In this document: positions 1-8,933 of the stretch, piece after piece
Position numbering within the stretch: position 1 is the stretch's first letter
Layout: every line of letters begins with the position of its first letter
Assembly (NCBI RefSeq): GCF_000165795.1
Contig: NZ_CM001022.1
Span: 2,203,812 to 2,267,811 of the forward strand
DNA length: 64,000 bases
Reading direction: 5' to 3'
Source of the DNA: Aminomonas paucivorans DSM 12260
GTDB taxonomy: Bacteria > Synergistota > Synergistia > Synergistales > Synergistaceae
Notes under the pieces: model-generated
Seen by the model: only the letters and a program-made list of their open reading frames with translations
Database searches by the model: none
What the model was told of the DNA's origin: nothing
Position numbers and translations under genes: made by a program

Positions 1-151
1 GGAGGGTGTCCATGCCCATGGCGGGACCGAAAATGAGGGGCACCAGGGTGGTGGCCCCGAAGAGGGTGAGCACGTGCTGCGCCCCCGCGAGGATCATGAT
101 GGGTGTCGGGGGCTTGTCGTTCAGGCCGTACACGATCTGTTTGCGTGCCAT
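1..151 (-). CDS. NCS2-family xanthine/uracil permease, N-terminal fragment
   Basis: This is the first 50 residues of a membrane permease that runs off the left edge of the window. The start (MARKQIVYGLNDKPP) is the typical opening of UraA/XanP-type NCS2 transporters, followed by a hydrophobic first segment containing AGAQHVLTLFGATTLVP, the family's QH region. An AGGAGGTG ribosome site lies just upstream of the ATG at 149-151. It is the last gene of a minus-strand purine/pyrimidine cluster, immediately after cytosine deaminase, so uptake of xanthine, uric acid or uracil is the likely role. Substrate cannot be decided from this fragment. Confidence 0.85.
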   Translation of the reverse strand, partial: MARKQIVYGLNDKPPTPIMILAGAQHVLTLFGATTLVPLIFGPAMGMDTL

Positions 152-214
152 GTCCGCACCTCCTGATGGATTGGGTGTTGTTCCCGAAAAGAAGAATCCC
201 GATCCCTTGCCTTC

Positions 215-1543
215 CTACCGCCTTCTCTGGCCGGGCACCTCCCCTCCCCTGGGCTCCACCCCTCGGACGGGAACCCGAAGGTCCACGTCCCGGCGGAATC
301 CCCCCAGGTCCAGGGACCGCACCGCCGGACGGGTCTTCAGGGCCGCGACGCCGCGCCGCACCGCGTAGAGGCAGTCGCTCTCCCGACGGATCGCGTCGAA
401 CTCGTCCTCCGCGTCCCACACCGCAAAGTTGGCGGGCTTGCCCGCCTCGATGCCGTACCGGCCCTCCACCTGCAGGGTCTTGGCGGAGTTGGCAGTGATC
501 ATGTCGAAGAGGGCGAAGATCTGCTCGTAGCCGCTCATGTGGGCGGTGTGGAGCAGCAGGTTCGCCGCCTGGAGCATGGACCCCTTCCCCAGGGGGTACC
601 AGGGGTCCATGATGGAATCATGTCCGATGCACACGTTGATCCCCCGGGCATGCATCTCGTCCACCCGGGTGTGCCCCCTCCGGCGGGGGTAGCCGTCGGT
701 GCGGTTCTGGAGCACCGAGTTGTCGAAGGGGTTGGTGATGAAGTTCATCTTCGACCGCTCGGCGATGCCCAGGAGCTTGAAGGCATAGTCGTTGTGGTAA
801 TTGTGCATGGCCGTGGCGTGGCTGGCGGTCACCCGTTCCCCCATGCCCGTGGACAGGGCCCGGGCCGCCATCACCTCCACGAACCGGGACTGGTCGTCCC
901 CCGTCTCGTCGCAATGGATGTCGATGAGGGCGTCGTGCTTTCGGGCCAGCTCGAAGGCCAGCTCCACGTCCCGCACCCCGTCCTCCCGGGTGAGTTCGTT
1001 GTGGGGGATGCCCCCCACCACGTCCGCCCCCATGTCCAGGGCCCGGCGCATCAGGGCCTCCCCCTCCGGGAAGGTGAAGACCCCGTCCTGGGGGAAGGCC
1101 ACGATCTGCACCTCCACCAGGTCCTTCACCCGGTCCTTCACCTCCAGGAGCGCCTCCAGTGTCAGGAGGGACGGGTCCGTCACGTCCGCGTGGGTACGAA
1201 TAAACTGCACCCCCTGGGCGAACTCCCACAGCACCGCCTCCACCGCGTTGTCCACCAGTTCCTTGCGGGTGAGGCGGGGCTTGCGCTCCCCCCAGATCTG
1301 GATGCCCTCCAGCAGGGTGCCGGAGGCGTTGAAGCGAGGGTCCCCCACGGAGAGCACCGCGTCCAGGTGCAGGTGGGGGTCGCACAGGGGCGGGGTGGTG
1401 AGGTTCCCCTCCGCGTCGATCTCCTCCCGTCCCTGCTCCTCCAGGGCGGGACCGATCTTCCGGATGATCCCCCCGTCCACGGCGATGTCCGTCCGTTCCT
1501 CGGCCCCCCGCAGGCGAGCGTTGCGCACCACCAGGTCCAGCAT
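215..1543 (-). CDS. codA: Cytosine deaminase (amidohydrolase superfamily)
   Basis: A 442-aa cytosolic amidohydrolase, close in length to E. coli CodA, that would deaminate cytosine (or a related oxo-pyrimidine/creatinine-like ring) to uracil and ammonia. Visible metal and catalytic motifs are DPHLHLD near residue 57, IDIHCDETGDD around residue 209, SHATAMHNY, and the GHDSIMDPW aspartate motif near residue 310. This is the CodA pattern rather than that of dihydroorotase or hydantoinase. The ATG is preceded by a purine-rich AAGGAGGAGGAGGAAGGG stretch. It lies 28 bases after the cytosine permease gene, so transport and deamination are co-transcribed. The C-terminal 40 residues are Arg/Gly-rich and may be poorly conserved. 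Confidence 0.9.
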   Translation of the reverse strand: MLDLVVRNARLRGAEERTDIAVDGGIIRKIGPALEEQGREEIDAEGNLTTPPLCDPHLHLDAVLSVGDPRFNASGTLLEGIQIWGERKPRLTRKELVDNAVEAVLWEFAQGVQFIRTHADVTDPSLLTLEALLEVKDRVKDLVEVQIVAFPQDGVFTFPEGEALMRRALDMGADVVGGIPHNELTREDGVRDVELAFELARKHDALIDIHCDETGDDQSRFVEVMAARALSTGMGERVTASHATAMHNYHNDYAFKLLGIAERSKMNFITNPFDNSVLQNRTDGYPRRRGHTRVDEMHARGINVCIGHDSIMDPWYPLGKGSMLQAANLLLHTAHMSGYEQIFALFDMITANSAKTLQVEGRYGIEAGKPANFAVWDAEDEFDAIRRESDCLYAVRRGVAALKTRPAVRSLDLGGFRRDVDLRVPVRGVEPRGGEVPGQRRR

Positions 1544-1571
1544 GCCCTTCCTCCTCCTCCTTCTTCCGGGA

Positions 1572-2861
1572 TCAGCAGCCCGGTTCTTCCGCCGGCACCG
1601 GAGCGGGGCCGTGGAGCAGCCGGTCCGCCGCCGCGTAGACCAGCGCCGCGACCACGATGGCGTTCAGGGGGGCGACGCTGAAGGTCCCCACCGGGGGGGA
1701 GAATTGGGACGCGGCGATGGCCACCCCCCAGGCGATCAGGGCGGCCCCGTTGACGGAGCGGAAGGGGTAGTCCTCCAGGGCTGGGTAGCGCCCTCGCCAC
1801 TTGAGGAAGAAATCCCCGATGAGGATGCCCCCGATGGGGGGCAGGGAGACGCTTAGAAACACCAGCCAGTTCACGAAATGGTTGTAGAGGAAGTGGGCCA
1901 GCAGGGTCCCCGCGGCACCCGCCAGGATCGTGAGCCGCCTGCGCTTGCCCCCGGTGATGTTGGCCAGTCCCAGACCGGAGGCGTAGAGGGCGTTGTCGTT
2001 GGTGGTCCAGATGTTCAGGGCCAGCAGGGCGATGCCGCCCCCCAGAAGGCCCTGGGCAGCCAGGACCTCCGACGTGTCCGCCACCCCCGTGGCCATGGCC
2101 CCCAGGGCGCCGAAGAAGAACATGAGGCTGTTGCCGAAGGTGAAGCCCACGGCCGTGGCCCCCACCCCGCCGGTCCGGCTGCGGGAGAAGCGCACGAAGT
2201 CCGGGGTGAGGGTGGCGCCGCTGATGAAGGACCCCACCCCCAGGGCCACCCCCTTGGCGAAGGTGAGGGGCTTGGAGGGCTCCACGGCCAGGAGGGCCGC
2301 AAGCCCTCCCGCGTCGGCAAACGCCCGGGCCATGGACCAAAACCCCAGGAAGAGGATGGCGGGGACGGCGATCCAGCTGATCCACTCGATGGCCTTGAAC
2401 CCGATGACCACCGTGCCGGTCATGAGGACGCCCCCCAGCAGGATCAGGGGCGTCAGGGGAACCCCCAGGAGCTTCTGGATGGGGTAGGCGAACATGGCCA
2501 CCCCCACGCCGAACCAGCCGATCTGGGTGAGGGCCAGCATGAAGGAGGGCAGCTTGGAACCGAAGGTTCCGAAGGCGTGCCGGGCCAGGATGTGGGTGGA
2601 CAGGTTGGTGGCGGAGGCAGCATACCCCAGAAAGGCCCCGTAGACCCCCAGGATCAGGTTCCCCGCGAGGACGACGACCACCAGGTCCGGCCAGAGACGG
2701 AACCCCGTCCCCAGCGCCCCTCCCGTCCACATGCTGGCGGCGAAGAAGGTGAACCCCAGCATCACCATGGACATGGAGAGGAAACCGCGACGCTCCCCCT
2801 CCGGCACCGGGGTCAGGGCATAGTCGTCGTGCACGCTCTCCCGGGTCTTTTGCGCGGACAT
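1572..2861 (-). CDS. codB: Cytosine/purine permease, NCS1 family (CodB-like)
   Basis: A 429-aa polytopic membrane protein of the NCS1 nucleobase:cation symport family. About twelve hydrophobic segments are visible, with NCS1-type signatures such as GIALLALNIWTTNDNALYASGLGL and a LTPDFVRFSR motif around the middle. The ATG at 2859-2861 (MSAQKTRESVHDD) was chosen because AAGGAAGGGG lies upstream at good spacing; an in-frame GTG 30 bases earlier has no better site. Next to codA it should import cytosine, though allantoin or purine import cannot be excluded. Confidence 0.88.
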   Translation of the reverse strand: MSAQKTRESVHDDYALTPVPEGERRGFLSMSMVMLGFTFFAASMWTGGALGTGFRLWPDLVVVVLAGNLILGVYGAFLGYAASATNLSTHILARHAFGTFGSKLPSFMLALTQIGWFGVGVAMFAYPIQKLLGVPLTPLILLGGVLMTGTVVIGFKAIEWISWIAVPAILFLGFWSMARAFADAGGLAALLAVEPSKPLTFAKGVALGVGSFISGATLTPDFVRFSRSRTGGVGATAVGFTFGNSLMFFFGALGAMATGVADTSEVLAAQGLLGGGIALLALNIWTTNDNALYASGLGLANITGGKRRRLTILAGAAGTLLAHFLYNHFVNWLVFLSVSLPPIGGILIGDFFLKWRGRYPALEDYPFRSVNGAALIAWGVAIAASQFSPPVGTFSVAPLNAIVVAALVYAAADRLLHGPAPVPAEEPGC

Positions 2862-2941
2862 CCCGCCACACCCCTTCCTTGGGTTCCCCACAAGCAGGCT
2901 CCGGGACGGGAGAGCCCCCGCCCCGAAGCCCGGAGTTCAGC

Positions 2942-5359
2942 TTACAGCCATTCCTTGATGGCGCTCTTGTAGCTCTGCTCCTGGGCGTAGGGATACTCCC
3001 AGAGGTCCGTCTCCCCCCTCTTGCCCATCTGCACGGCCTTGTACACCCGCTCCTTGGAGAAGGGATAGGTGTGGATCCGCACCCCCAGGGCGTCGAACAG
3101 GGCGTTGTCGATGGCCGGGGCCGGGGAGATCATGGAGTGTTCCCCGATGCCCCGGTTCCCGTAGGGGGACAGCTCCTCCGGGGTCTCCTCCCAGAAGGCG
3201 TCGATGTCCTCCGGCACGTCCATGGAGGTGGACATCTTATAGTCCGTGAAGTCCGGGGTCAGGAGACGTCCCTTCTCGTCGTAGTACATCCCCTCCATGA
3301 GCCCCGCGGAGATGCCCTGCACCGTGCCGCCCTCGATCTGCCCCCGCACGTTGATGGGGCTGATGGCGCGGCCCACATCATACCCGGCGCTCACCCGGTT
3401 GACCACCACTTCCCCCGTGGCGGGGTCCGCCTCGATGTCGATCCCCACGGCCCCCACGGTGAAGTGCACCACGCTCTTCCGGGACTGCCCCGTCTCCGCG
3501 TCCGGGTAGGTGATGTCCGGAGGGGTGAAGGAACCGGTCCCCACCACGGGCCCGCCGTGGAGGTTCCCGTCGGGCATGAGGAAACCGTTCTGGATCCGTT
3601 CGTCCAGGGGCTCGGACCGCCCCGCCTTGCGGCACTTCACCACCCCGTGTTCGATGGTGATGCTCTCCGGTTCCACCTGCCAACACTGGGCGTAGAGGGC
3701 GAGCAGCTTCTCCCGGGCATCCGTGGCGGCCCGCTTGACCGCCATGCCCATGGACCAGCAGGAGCGGCTGGCCACGGTCTGCCAGTCGTAGGGGTGGCTG
3801 TTGGTGTCCGGGAAGAGGCAGCGGATCTTCTCCAGGGGGATCCCCAGCTCCTCCGAGACCATCTGGGCGTAGGCGGTGTAGGCCCCCTGCCCCATGTCCA
3901 TGGTGGCCGCCAGGACCTCCACGGTGCCGTCCCCCAGGATCTTCACCAGGGCGGAGGAGGAGGCGTCGGCGGGCATGGCGGGGGCCTTGATGGCCAGGGC
4001 GAAGCCCTTGCCCCGAACCCATCCGGGCCGGGTGGCCTCTTCCTTGCGCTTCAGGCCGATGCGGTCCACCACCTTGCCCACGATGGTGCTCAGGGCGTGG
4101 TTGTGCATGGGCATGCCCGTGCAGGTGGGAAGCCCCGGCTGAAGCATGTTCTTCAGGCGGAACTCGATGGGATCCATGCCGATCTTCCGGGCGGCGATGT
4201 CGATGATCACCTCCATGGCTCCCATGAGTTCCGGAAGCCCGAAGCCCCGGTAGGCCCCCCCGAAGGGCTTGTTGGTGTACACCGCGTAGCTGTCCGTCCA
4301 CACGTTGGGGACGTAGTAGCACCCCGTGGAGGTGTAGCCCGCGCTGCGCACCGGGTTGGCCCCGTACTCCGCCGAGACCCCCGTGTCGAAGAAGAAGGTG
4401 TTCTTGATGGCCTGGATCTTCCCCTCCTTGTCGATGCCCAGCTTGATCTTCGCCACGTAGGCCTGGCGCACCCAGGAGGTGAGGAGCACCTCCTCCCGGG
4501 GGATGTAGAGCTTCACAGGGCGTCCCCGAAGGTCCGGATCCATGGCCCCGGCCAGACACAGGGACTCCACGGTCATCCCCGCCTTGCCCCCGAAGCCGCC
4601 CCCGATGGGAGGGGCCACGACCCGGATCTTGTGGAGGGGGTAGTTCAGTCCCTTGGCCACGATGTCCCGCACGGCGAAGGCGGACTGGGCGGCGGTCCAG
4701 ATGGTGAGGTTCCCCGTGGCGGGGTCCTCCTTGCAGATGCAGCAGTGGGGTTCCAGAAAGCCGTGGGCGATCTGGGGGCAGTTCACCGCCTCCTCCACGA
4801 TGTATTCCGACTCCGCGAAGGCCTTGTCCACGTCCCCCCGGCGGATGCGGAACCAGTTGGCGATGTTGGTTCCCGGCTGGGGGGTGAGGTAGGGGACCCG
4901 CTCGTAGGTCTCCAGCTCCGGGTGCACCAGCACTCCGTTGTCCGTGGCTGCCTGGATGGGGTCGAACACCGCCGGGAGTTCCCGGTACTTGGCGGTGATC
5001 TGGAGCATCCCCTCCTCCGCCGCCTCCTCCGTCTCCGCCACCACCAGGGCGATGGGTTCCCCCACGTAGCGCACCTTGCGGATGGCCAGGGGGGTGCGGT
5101 CCTGGAGGTAGAGGCCGAAGCGATGGACGAACTGATCTCCCGTGATGACCTTGACCACCCCGGGGACCTTCAGGGCGCCGGAGACGTCGATGGAGAGGAT
5201 CTCCCCGTGGGCCACGGTGGAGCGGGCCGCCCGGGCGTGGAGCAGCTCCGAACCGAACCGAAGGTCATCGGTGAACTGCAGGGTCCCGGCGGCCTTCTCC
5301 ACGTCGTACTGGCGGGGGACCCACTTGCCCACCCCGTCGTTGGTGATGGTCTGCTTCAT
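2942..5359 (-). CDS. xdhA: Xanthine dehydrogenase-type molybdenum hydroxylase, molybdopterin-binding subunit
   Basis: An 805-aa large subunit of a molybdenum hydroxylase that oxidises purines such as hypoxanthine or xanthine, passing electrons to the 2Fe-2S and FAD subunits encoded just upstream. The N-terminal aldehyde-oxidase a/b hammerhead domain (about residues 20-130) is followed by the Mo-pterin domain with PIGGGFGGK near residue 253 and the conserved GxGE base motif (GIGEHSM) near residue 738. The gene order FAD, FeS, Mo with 12-base gaps gives an L-M-S heterotrimer. Substrate is inferred from neighbours (codA, codB, FdrA set, PucR); nicotinate or another heterocycle is possible. No in-frame TGA suggesting selenocysteine was seen. 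Confidence 0.9.
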   Translation of the reverse strand: MKQTITNDGVGKWVPRQYDVEKAAGTLQFTDDLRFGSELLHARAARSTVAHGEILSIDVSGALKVPGVVKVITGDQFVHRFGLYLQDRTPLAIRKVRYVGEPIALVVAETEEAAEEGMLQITAKYRELPAVFDPIQAATDNGVLVHPELETYERVPYLTPQPGTNIANWFRIRRGDVDKAFAESEYIVEEAVNCPQIAHGFLEPHCCICKEDPATGNLTIWTAAQSAFAVRDIVAKGLNYPLHKIRVVAPPIGGGFGGKAGMTVESLCLAGAMDPDLRGRPVKLYIPREEVLLTSWVRQAYVAKIKLGIDKEGKIQAIKNTFFFDTGVSAEYGANPVRSAGYTSTGCYYVPNVWTDSYAVYTNKPFGGAYRGFGLPELMGAMEVIIDIAARKIGMDPIEFRLKNMLQPGLPTCTGMPMHNHALSTIVGKVVDRIGLKRKEEATRPGWVRGKGFALAIKAPAMPADASSSALVKILGDGTVEVLAATMDMGQGAYTAYAQMVSEELGIPLEKIRCLFPDTNSHPYDWQTVASRSCWSMGMAVKRAATDAREKLLALYAQCWQVEPESITIEHGVVKCRKAGRSEPLDERIQNGFLMPDGNLHGGPVVGTGSFTPPDITYPDAETGQSRKSVVHFTVGAVGIDIEADPATGEVVVNRVSAGYDVGRAISPINVRGQIEGGTVQGISAGLMEGMYYDEKGRLLTPDFTDYKMSTSMDVPEDIDAFWEETPEELSPYGNRGIGEHSMISPAPAIDNALFDALGVRIHTYPFSKERVYKAVQMGKRGETDLWEYPYAQEQSYKSAIKEWL

Positions 5360-5371
5360 GGCCGTCCCCCC

Positions 5372-5851
5372 TTATCCCTGTTCCTTCATCAGCGCCGCCG
5401 CCTTGCGCACCGCCCGGAAGATGCCCGTGTACCCGGTGCACCGGCAGAGGTTCCCCGAGAGCCCCACGCGAATCTGTTCGTCCGTGGGTTCCGGGTGGCG
5501 ACGCAGCAGGTCCACCACCGACAGGATCATGCCGGGGGTGCAGAAGCCGCACTGGATGGCCCCCTCGTCGATGAAGGCCTGCTGCACCGGATGCAGCTCC
5601 CCCTTGGGGCCCAGGAGCCCCTCCGTGGTGACCACGGAGCGCCCCTCCGCCTCCAGGGCCAGGACCATGCAGGATTTCTGGAGGACGTCGTCCAGCAGCA
5701 CCGTGCAGGTGCCGCACTCCCCCTCTTCGCAGCCCCGCTTGACGCTGGTGACGCCGTGCTCCCGCAGGGCCCGCAGCAAGGTGGTGCGAGGCTCCACCTC
5801 CAGGGTCACGGGCTTGCCGTTGAGGGTGAACGAAACGGATCGTTTCGACAT
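5372..5851 (-). CDS. xdhC: Xanthine dehydrogenase-type 2Fe-2S subunit
   Basis: A 159-aa subunit carrying two [2Fe-2S] clusters that relays electrons from the Mo site to FAD. The plant-type ferredoxin half has GCEEGECGTCTVLLD (residues about 40-55); the second, all-helical half has CGFCTPGM and NLCRCTGY. Length and cysteine spacing are standard for small subunits of molybdenum hydroxylases. AGGAGG precedes the ATG at 5849-5851. The gene lies 12 bases downstream of the FAD subunit and 12 upstream of the Mo subunit. Confidence 0.93.
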   Translation of the reverse strand: MSKRSVSFTLNGKPVTLEVEPRTTLLRALREHGVTSVKRGCEEGECGTCTVLLDDVLQKSCMVLALEAEGRSVVTTEGLLGPKGELHPVQQAFIDEGAIQCGFCTPGMILSVVDLLRRHPEPTDEQIRVGLSGNLCRCTGYTGIFRAVRKAAALMKEQG

Positions 5852-5863
5852 GTTCAGGACCTC

Positions 5864-6721
5864 CTACAGCCTTTCCAGGCAGGCGCGGACCGCCTTCTTG
5901 GTGAGTTCTGCCACCATGGAGAGCCGATACTCCCGGCTGGCCCGCACGTCCGTGATGGGGTTCACCGCCCCCGCCGCCTCCTGGGCGACCCGATCCAGCA
6001 GGGCCTCGTCGGGGTTGCGCACCCCCCGCAGGAGGGCCTCCGCCTTGGCGGCCCGCACCGGGACGGGAGCCACGGCGCCGTAGGCCAGGCGGAACTCAAG
6101 CCCCCCGGGGGCGTCCACGACCAGACAGGCCACCCCCACCTGGGCCAGGTCCAGGGCGTTGCGCCGCCCCAGCTTGATGTAGCATCCCGCGCAGGGGCCA
6201 GAGGGCACGGGAAAGGTCGCCCGGGTGACGATCTCCCCCCGGGCCAGGACGTTGCGCCGAGGTCCGGTGATGAAGTCCCGCATGGGCACCTGCCGGGACC
6301 CTCCCGGGCCCGCCAGGTGCAGTACCCCCTCGTGGGCACAGGAGGGGGGGATCAGGTCCCCCGAGGGCACGGAGGCGCAGAGGTTCCCCACCAGGGTGGC
6401 CTTGTTGCGGATCACGTGGTCCGAGTGGGAGAGAGCGGCGTCCAGCAGGGCGGGGAAGAGCCCCGCCTGGGGGTGCTCCGCCAGCTCGTTCAGGGTGGCG
6501 CAGGCCCCCACGGAGAGCCCCTCCCGGGGGTCGAAGGCGATCCCCCGCAGCTCCGGGATGGCGGAAAGGTCCACCACCAGCCCCGGCCGCACCGCGTGTT
6601 TCTTCATCCACACCAGCAGGTCCGTGCCCCCCGCCTTGGCCATGGGGGCCCGCCCGTCCTCCGCCAGAAGCCGCACCGCTTCCGCCAGGGTCCGGGGTCG
6701 TTCCATCTCAAAGGAAAGCAT
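5864..6721 (-). CDS. xdhB: Xanthine dehydrogenase-type FAD-binding subunit
   Basis: A 285-aa FAD-binding medium subunit of the same molybdenum hydroxylase. It begins MLSFEMERPRTLAEAVRLL, has the PCMH-type FAD pocket signatures KAGGTDLLVWMK and ATLVGNLCASVPSGDLIPP, and ends with a CO-dehydrogenase flavoprotein C-terminal domain. The ATG at 6719-6721 follows a GGGGGGAG site at good spacing; an alternative non-ATG start 24 bases upstream is less likely. A strong terminator lies 23 bases upstream, so this gene may have its own promoter inside the preceding gene or depend on readthrough. Confidence 0.9.
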   Translation of the reverse strand: MLSFEMERPRTLAEAVRLLAEDGRAPMAKAGGTDLLVWMKKHAVRPGLVVDLSAIPELRGIAFDPREGLSVGACATLNELAEHPQAGLFPALLDAALSHSDHVIRNKATLVGNLCASVPSGDLIPPSCAHEGVLHLAGPGGSRQVPMRDFITGPRRNVLARGEIVTRATFPVPSGPCAGCYIKLGRRNALDLAQVGVACLVVDAPGGLEFRLAYGAVAPVPVRAAKAEALLRGVRNPDEALLDRVAQEAAGAVNPITDVRASREYRLSMVAELTKKAVRACLERL

Positions 6722-6743
6722 GCACTCAACTCCCCCCAGCAAC

Positions 6744-6774
6744 AAAAAAGGGGCGTCCCACGTGGAGACGCCCC
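6744..6774 (-). terminator. Rho-independent terminator between the two halves of the purine cluster
   Basis: A perfect 8-bp stem (GGGGCGTC 6750-6757 with GACGCCCC 6767-6774) with a 9-base loop is followed on the minus strand by six T residues (6744-6749). It sits after the cyclase gene and before the molybdenum hydroxylase genes, so it probably separates or attenuates the two transcripts. Confidence 0.85.
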
Positions 6775-6784
6775 CGCCGACCCT

Positions 6785-7588
6785 CTATTCCTCCGCGAAG
6801 GCCACGATGCGGCTGATGCAGGACTCCCCGCCCACGAACTTCCAGGGGAAACAGCCGATGGTGACCCGCTTGCCCGACAGGAGGTCGATGTCCCCGCCCA
6901 GGCACTCCGCGTGGATGATGTTGTGGGGGAACAGCTCGATGTGCATGAGCTGGTAGTCCTCGGGAGGGAAGAAGTCGTCCAGCCCCTTGCCGTACTTGCC
7001 CTTCAGGTGGGCGTCCGCCAGCTTGGCGTACTGGGGCATCCACTCCCGGATCTTCGTGTTCATGGGATGGTCCGCGGAACCGCAGTCCACCCCGAGCCAC
7101 TTGATCTTGCGCTTCTCGCACCAGTGGGCGAACTCCAGGGTGGGACCGGGGTGCTTGATCATGTAGCGGATCTCGTCCGCCTCGGGCTGGTCCCATCCGT
7201 ACTTGTGGTAGCCCGTGTTGATGATCAGGATGTCCCCGTCGTGCACCTCCGCCCGGTCCTCGATGTCCTTGCTGCCGTAGATGCCGTAGTCCTCCGCCAT
7301 GTCGGAGAGGTCCACCACCACGCCGGGGCCCACCAGGTAGTTCTTCAGCTCCAGGCTGGCGATGTCTCCCCCGTGGGTGCAGAAGTGCAGGGGACCGTCC
7401 AGGTGGGTGCCCACGTGGTTGGAGTGGGTGAGCAGCTGGCCGTTGGCGCCGTTGGGAGCCAGGCGCTTGAAGAACTTGATCTGCAGGGGCTCATAGGTGG
7501 GCCATGCAGGGGTCAGGTGGCTGATGGGGATGGACAGGTCGTACACCTTCAGGTCGTTCCAGTTCTTCAGTTCCCAGTTGTTGCTCAT
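6785..7588 (-). CDS. Cyclase-family metal-dependent hydrolase (kynurenine formamidase-like fold)
   Basis: A 267-aa cytosolic protein of the cyclase family (PF04199), whose members include bacterial kynurenine formamidase and isatin hydrolase. The diagnostic metal motif HxGTHxDxPxH is visible as HVGTHLDGPLHF near residue 61. A second conserved region, LLIINTGYHKYG, follows near 125, and a C-terminal IHAECLGGDIDLL segment is present. AAGGAGG precedes the ATG. Its position in a purine/pyrimidine operon after DUF1116 suggests hydrolysis of an amide or ring intermediate. The real substrate is unknown; tryptophan catabolism is not otherwise indicated here. Confidence 0.8.
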   Translation of the reverse strand: MSNNWELKNWNDLKVYDLSIPISHLTPAWPTYEPLQIKFFKRLAPNGANGQLLTHSNHVGTHLDGPLHFCTHGGDIASLELKNYLVGPGVVVDLSDMAEDYGIYGSKDIEDRAEVHDGDILIINTGYHKYGWDQPEADEIRYMIKHPGPTLEFAHWCEKRKIKWLGVDCGSADHPMNTKIREWMPQYAKLADAHLKGKYGKGLDDFFPPEDYQLMHIELFPHNIIHAECLGGDIDLLSGKRVTIGCFPWKFVGGESCISRIVAFAEE

Positions 7589-7631
7589 GGCTTCGCGCCT
7601 CCTTAGTGGTTGTGTGGGGTCTTTCCCGAAT

Positions 7632-7647
7632 CGGCGGGATCCCGCCG
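7632..7647. repeat. 16-bp palindrome in the gap between DUF1116 and cyclase genes
   Basis: CGGCGGGATCCCGCCG is self-complementary over its full length and could form a small hairpin in the 73-base intercistronic gap, for example affecting mRNA processing or stability. No T-run follows on either strand, so it is not called a terminator. Confidence 0.5.
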
Positions 7648-7661
7648 GAGTTACCGCGTTC

Positions 7662-8921
7662 TTAGTCCTCCAGGTACTTCTCCACGAAGGCCTCGGCAGC
7701 CTTGGTGAAGGCCTCGGCGGGCATGCGGACGATCCCCGCCCCCACCTGCCCCTTGCCGGGCTCCTTGTTGGCCGCCCCCGTGTCCAGCACCGGGGTGATG
7801 CCCGTCTCCGCCACCTTGAGCACGTCGATCCCCGTGGGGGTCCCCCGGAAGTTCAGGGAGGGGATGGAGTACATGGTGTTCTCCCCCAGGGTGATCTCGT
7901 ACATCTCCAGGGTGTACTTCGCCGCGTCTGCGGGGGTGCCGCCGATGAACTGCACGATGGCGGGAGCGGCGGCCAGGGCGAACCCGCCCACCCCCAGGGT
8001 CTCCATGATGGCGCTGTCCCCGATGTCCCGGTTCACGTCGTCCTTGGTGAAGCCAGGGAAGAGGAGCACGTCCGGCAGGGCGGCCTGACAGGTGAACCAC
8101 CGACGCCCCAGGCCGGAGACCTGGATGCCCATGTCCGTGCCGTTGCGGGCCATGATGGTGACCAGGGAGGAACCCTCCACGTCGTGGGCCGCCTCGGTGC
8201 TGGCCTTGGCGGCGGCCATGGCCAGGTTGAGGAAGAAGTGGTCGTTCTTGTCGATGAAGCGCAAGACCTCCGCCAGATCCCGGCAGTTGGGCACCGCCTC
8301 GATCAGGAAGGGGGTGAGGGCCCGGAGGAACAGGCTGGTGCCAGCCTTGTTCCGGTTGTGCATCTCGTCTCCCATGTGCAGGGCCTGGGCGATGAGGTTC
8401 TTCAGGTCGATGCCCCCCTGCACCTCCGCAGCCTTGCGGATCCCCGCGTGGAGGTTGGGGTAGAGGACGTGGAGCATCCACTTGAGGTGTTCGATCACCT
8501 CCGGGGCGAAAGCCCCCATGCGCATGACCTTCCCCAGCCCCTCGTTCATGCTGCAGTAGGCCTTGTTGCCCCGATCCCGGTTCTCGATGACGAACACGGG
8601 CATGTTGGGGCTGGTGACCCCCGCCATGGGCCCCACGGCGTGGTGGTGGTGGCAGGGGTCGAAGGAGATCTGCCCGCTCGCCGCCACCCTCTGGGCCTCC
8701 TCGGGATCCGCGGCCCACCCCTCGTAGAGGCACGCCGCCATCACCGCCCCCCTCATGGGGCCGGACATGCGCTCCCAGGTGATGGGGGGCCCCGCGTGGA
8801 GCAGGGTCTTCTCCCCCATGCCGGGGATCACGTCCTTCGCCAGCCCCATGTCCGTCAGCACGGGCTGGGCGGACAGAAGCCGGGACAACGCCTCGCGGTT
8901 CGCCTGTTCGATGTCCACCAT
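7662..8921 (-). CDS. DUF1116 protein (YlbE/AllG-like, FdrA-associated)
   Basis: A 419-aa DUF1116 protein. E. coli YlbE (AllG) of this family acts with FdrA and YlbF as oxamate carbamoyltransferase, which splits a carbamoylated oxamate to give carbamoyl phosphate at the end of allantoin breakdown. Visible family features include a long N-terminal segment starting MVDIEQANREALSRLLSAQP, SPNMPVFVIENRDRGNKAYC near residue 110, and NGTDMGIQVSGLGRRWFTC near residue 262. It starts at an ATG with AGGA upstream, 12 bases after the small FdrA-associated gene. The carbamoyl-transfer role here is inferred from family and synteny, not from recognisable active-site residues. Confidence 0.85.
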   Translation of the reverse strand: MVDIEQANREALSRLLSAQPVLTDMGLAKDVIPGMGEKTLLHAGPPITWERMSGPMRGAVMAACLYEGWAADPEEAQRVAASGQISFDPCHHHHAVGPMAGVTSPNMPVFVIENRDRGNKAYCSMNEGLGKVMRMGAFAPEVIEHLKWMLHVLYPNLHAGIRKAAEVQGGIDLKNLIAQALHMGDEMHNRNKAGTSLFLRALTPFLIEAVPNCRDLAEVLRFIDKNDHFFLNLAMAAAKASTEAAHDVEGSSLVTIMARNGTDMGIQVSGLGRRWFTCQAALPDVLLFPGFTKDDVNRDIGDSAIMETLGVGGFALAAAPAIVQFIGGTPADAAKYTLEMYEITLGENTMYSIPSLNFRGTPTGIDVLKVAETGITPVLDTGAANKEPGKGQVGAGIVRMPAEAFTKAAEAFVEKYLED

Positions 8922-8933
8922 GGTCGTTCCTCC

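Noticed and set aside
2879-7606. A 1,575-codon plus-strand open frame opposite the permease and molybdenum hydroxylase genes
   Set aside because: It runs antisense to five well-supported genes. Its His/Gly/Val/Arg-rich translation has no domain, and such frames arise from third-position G+C bias.
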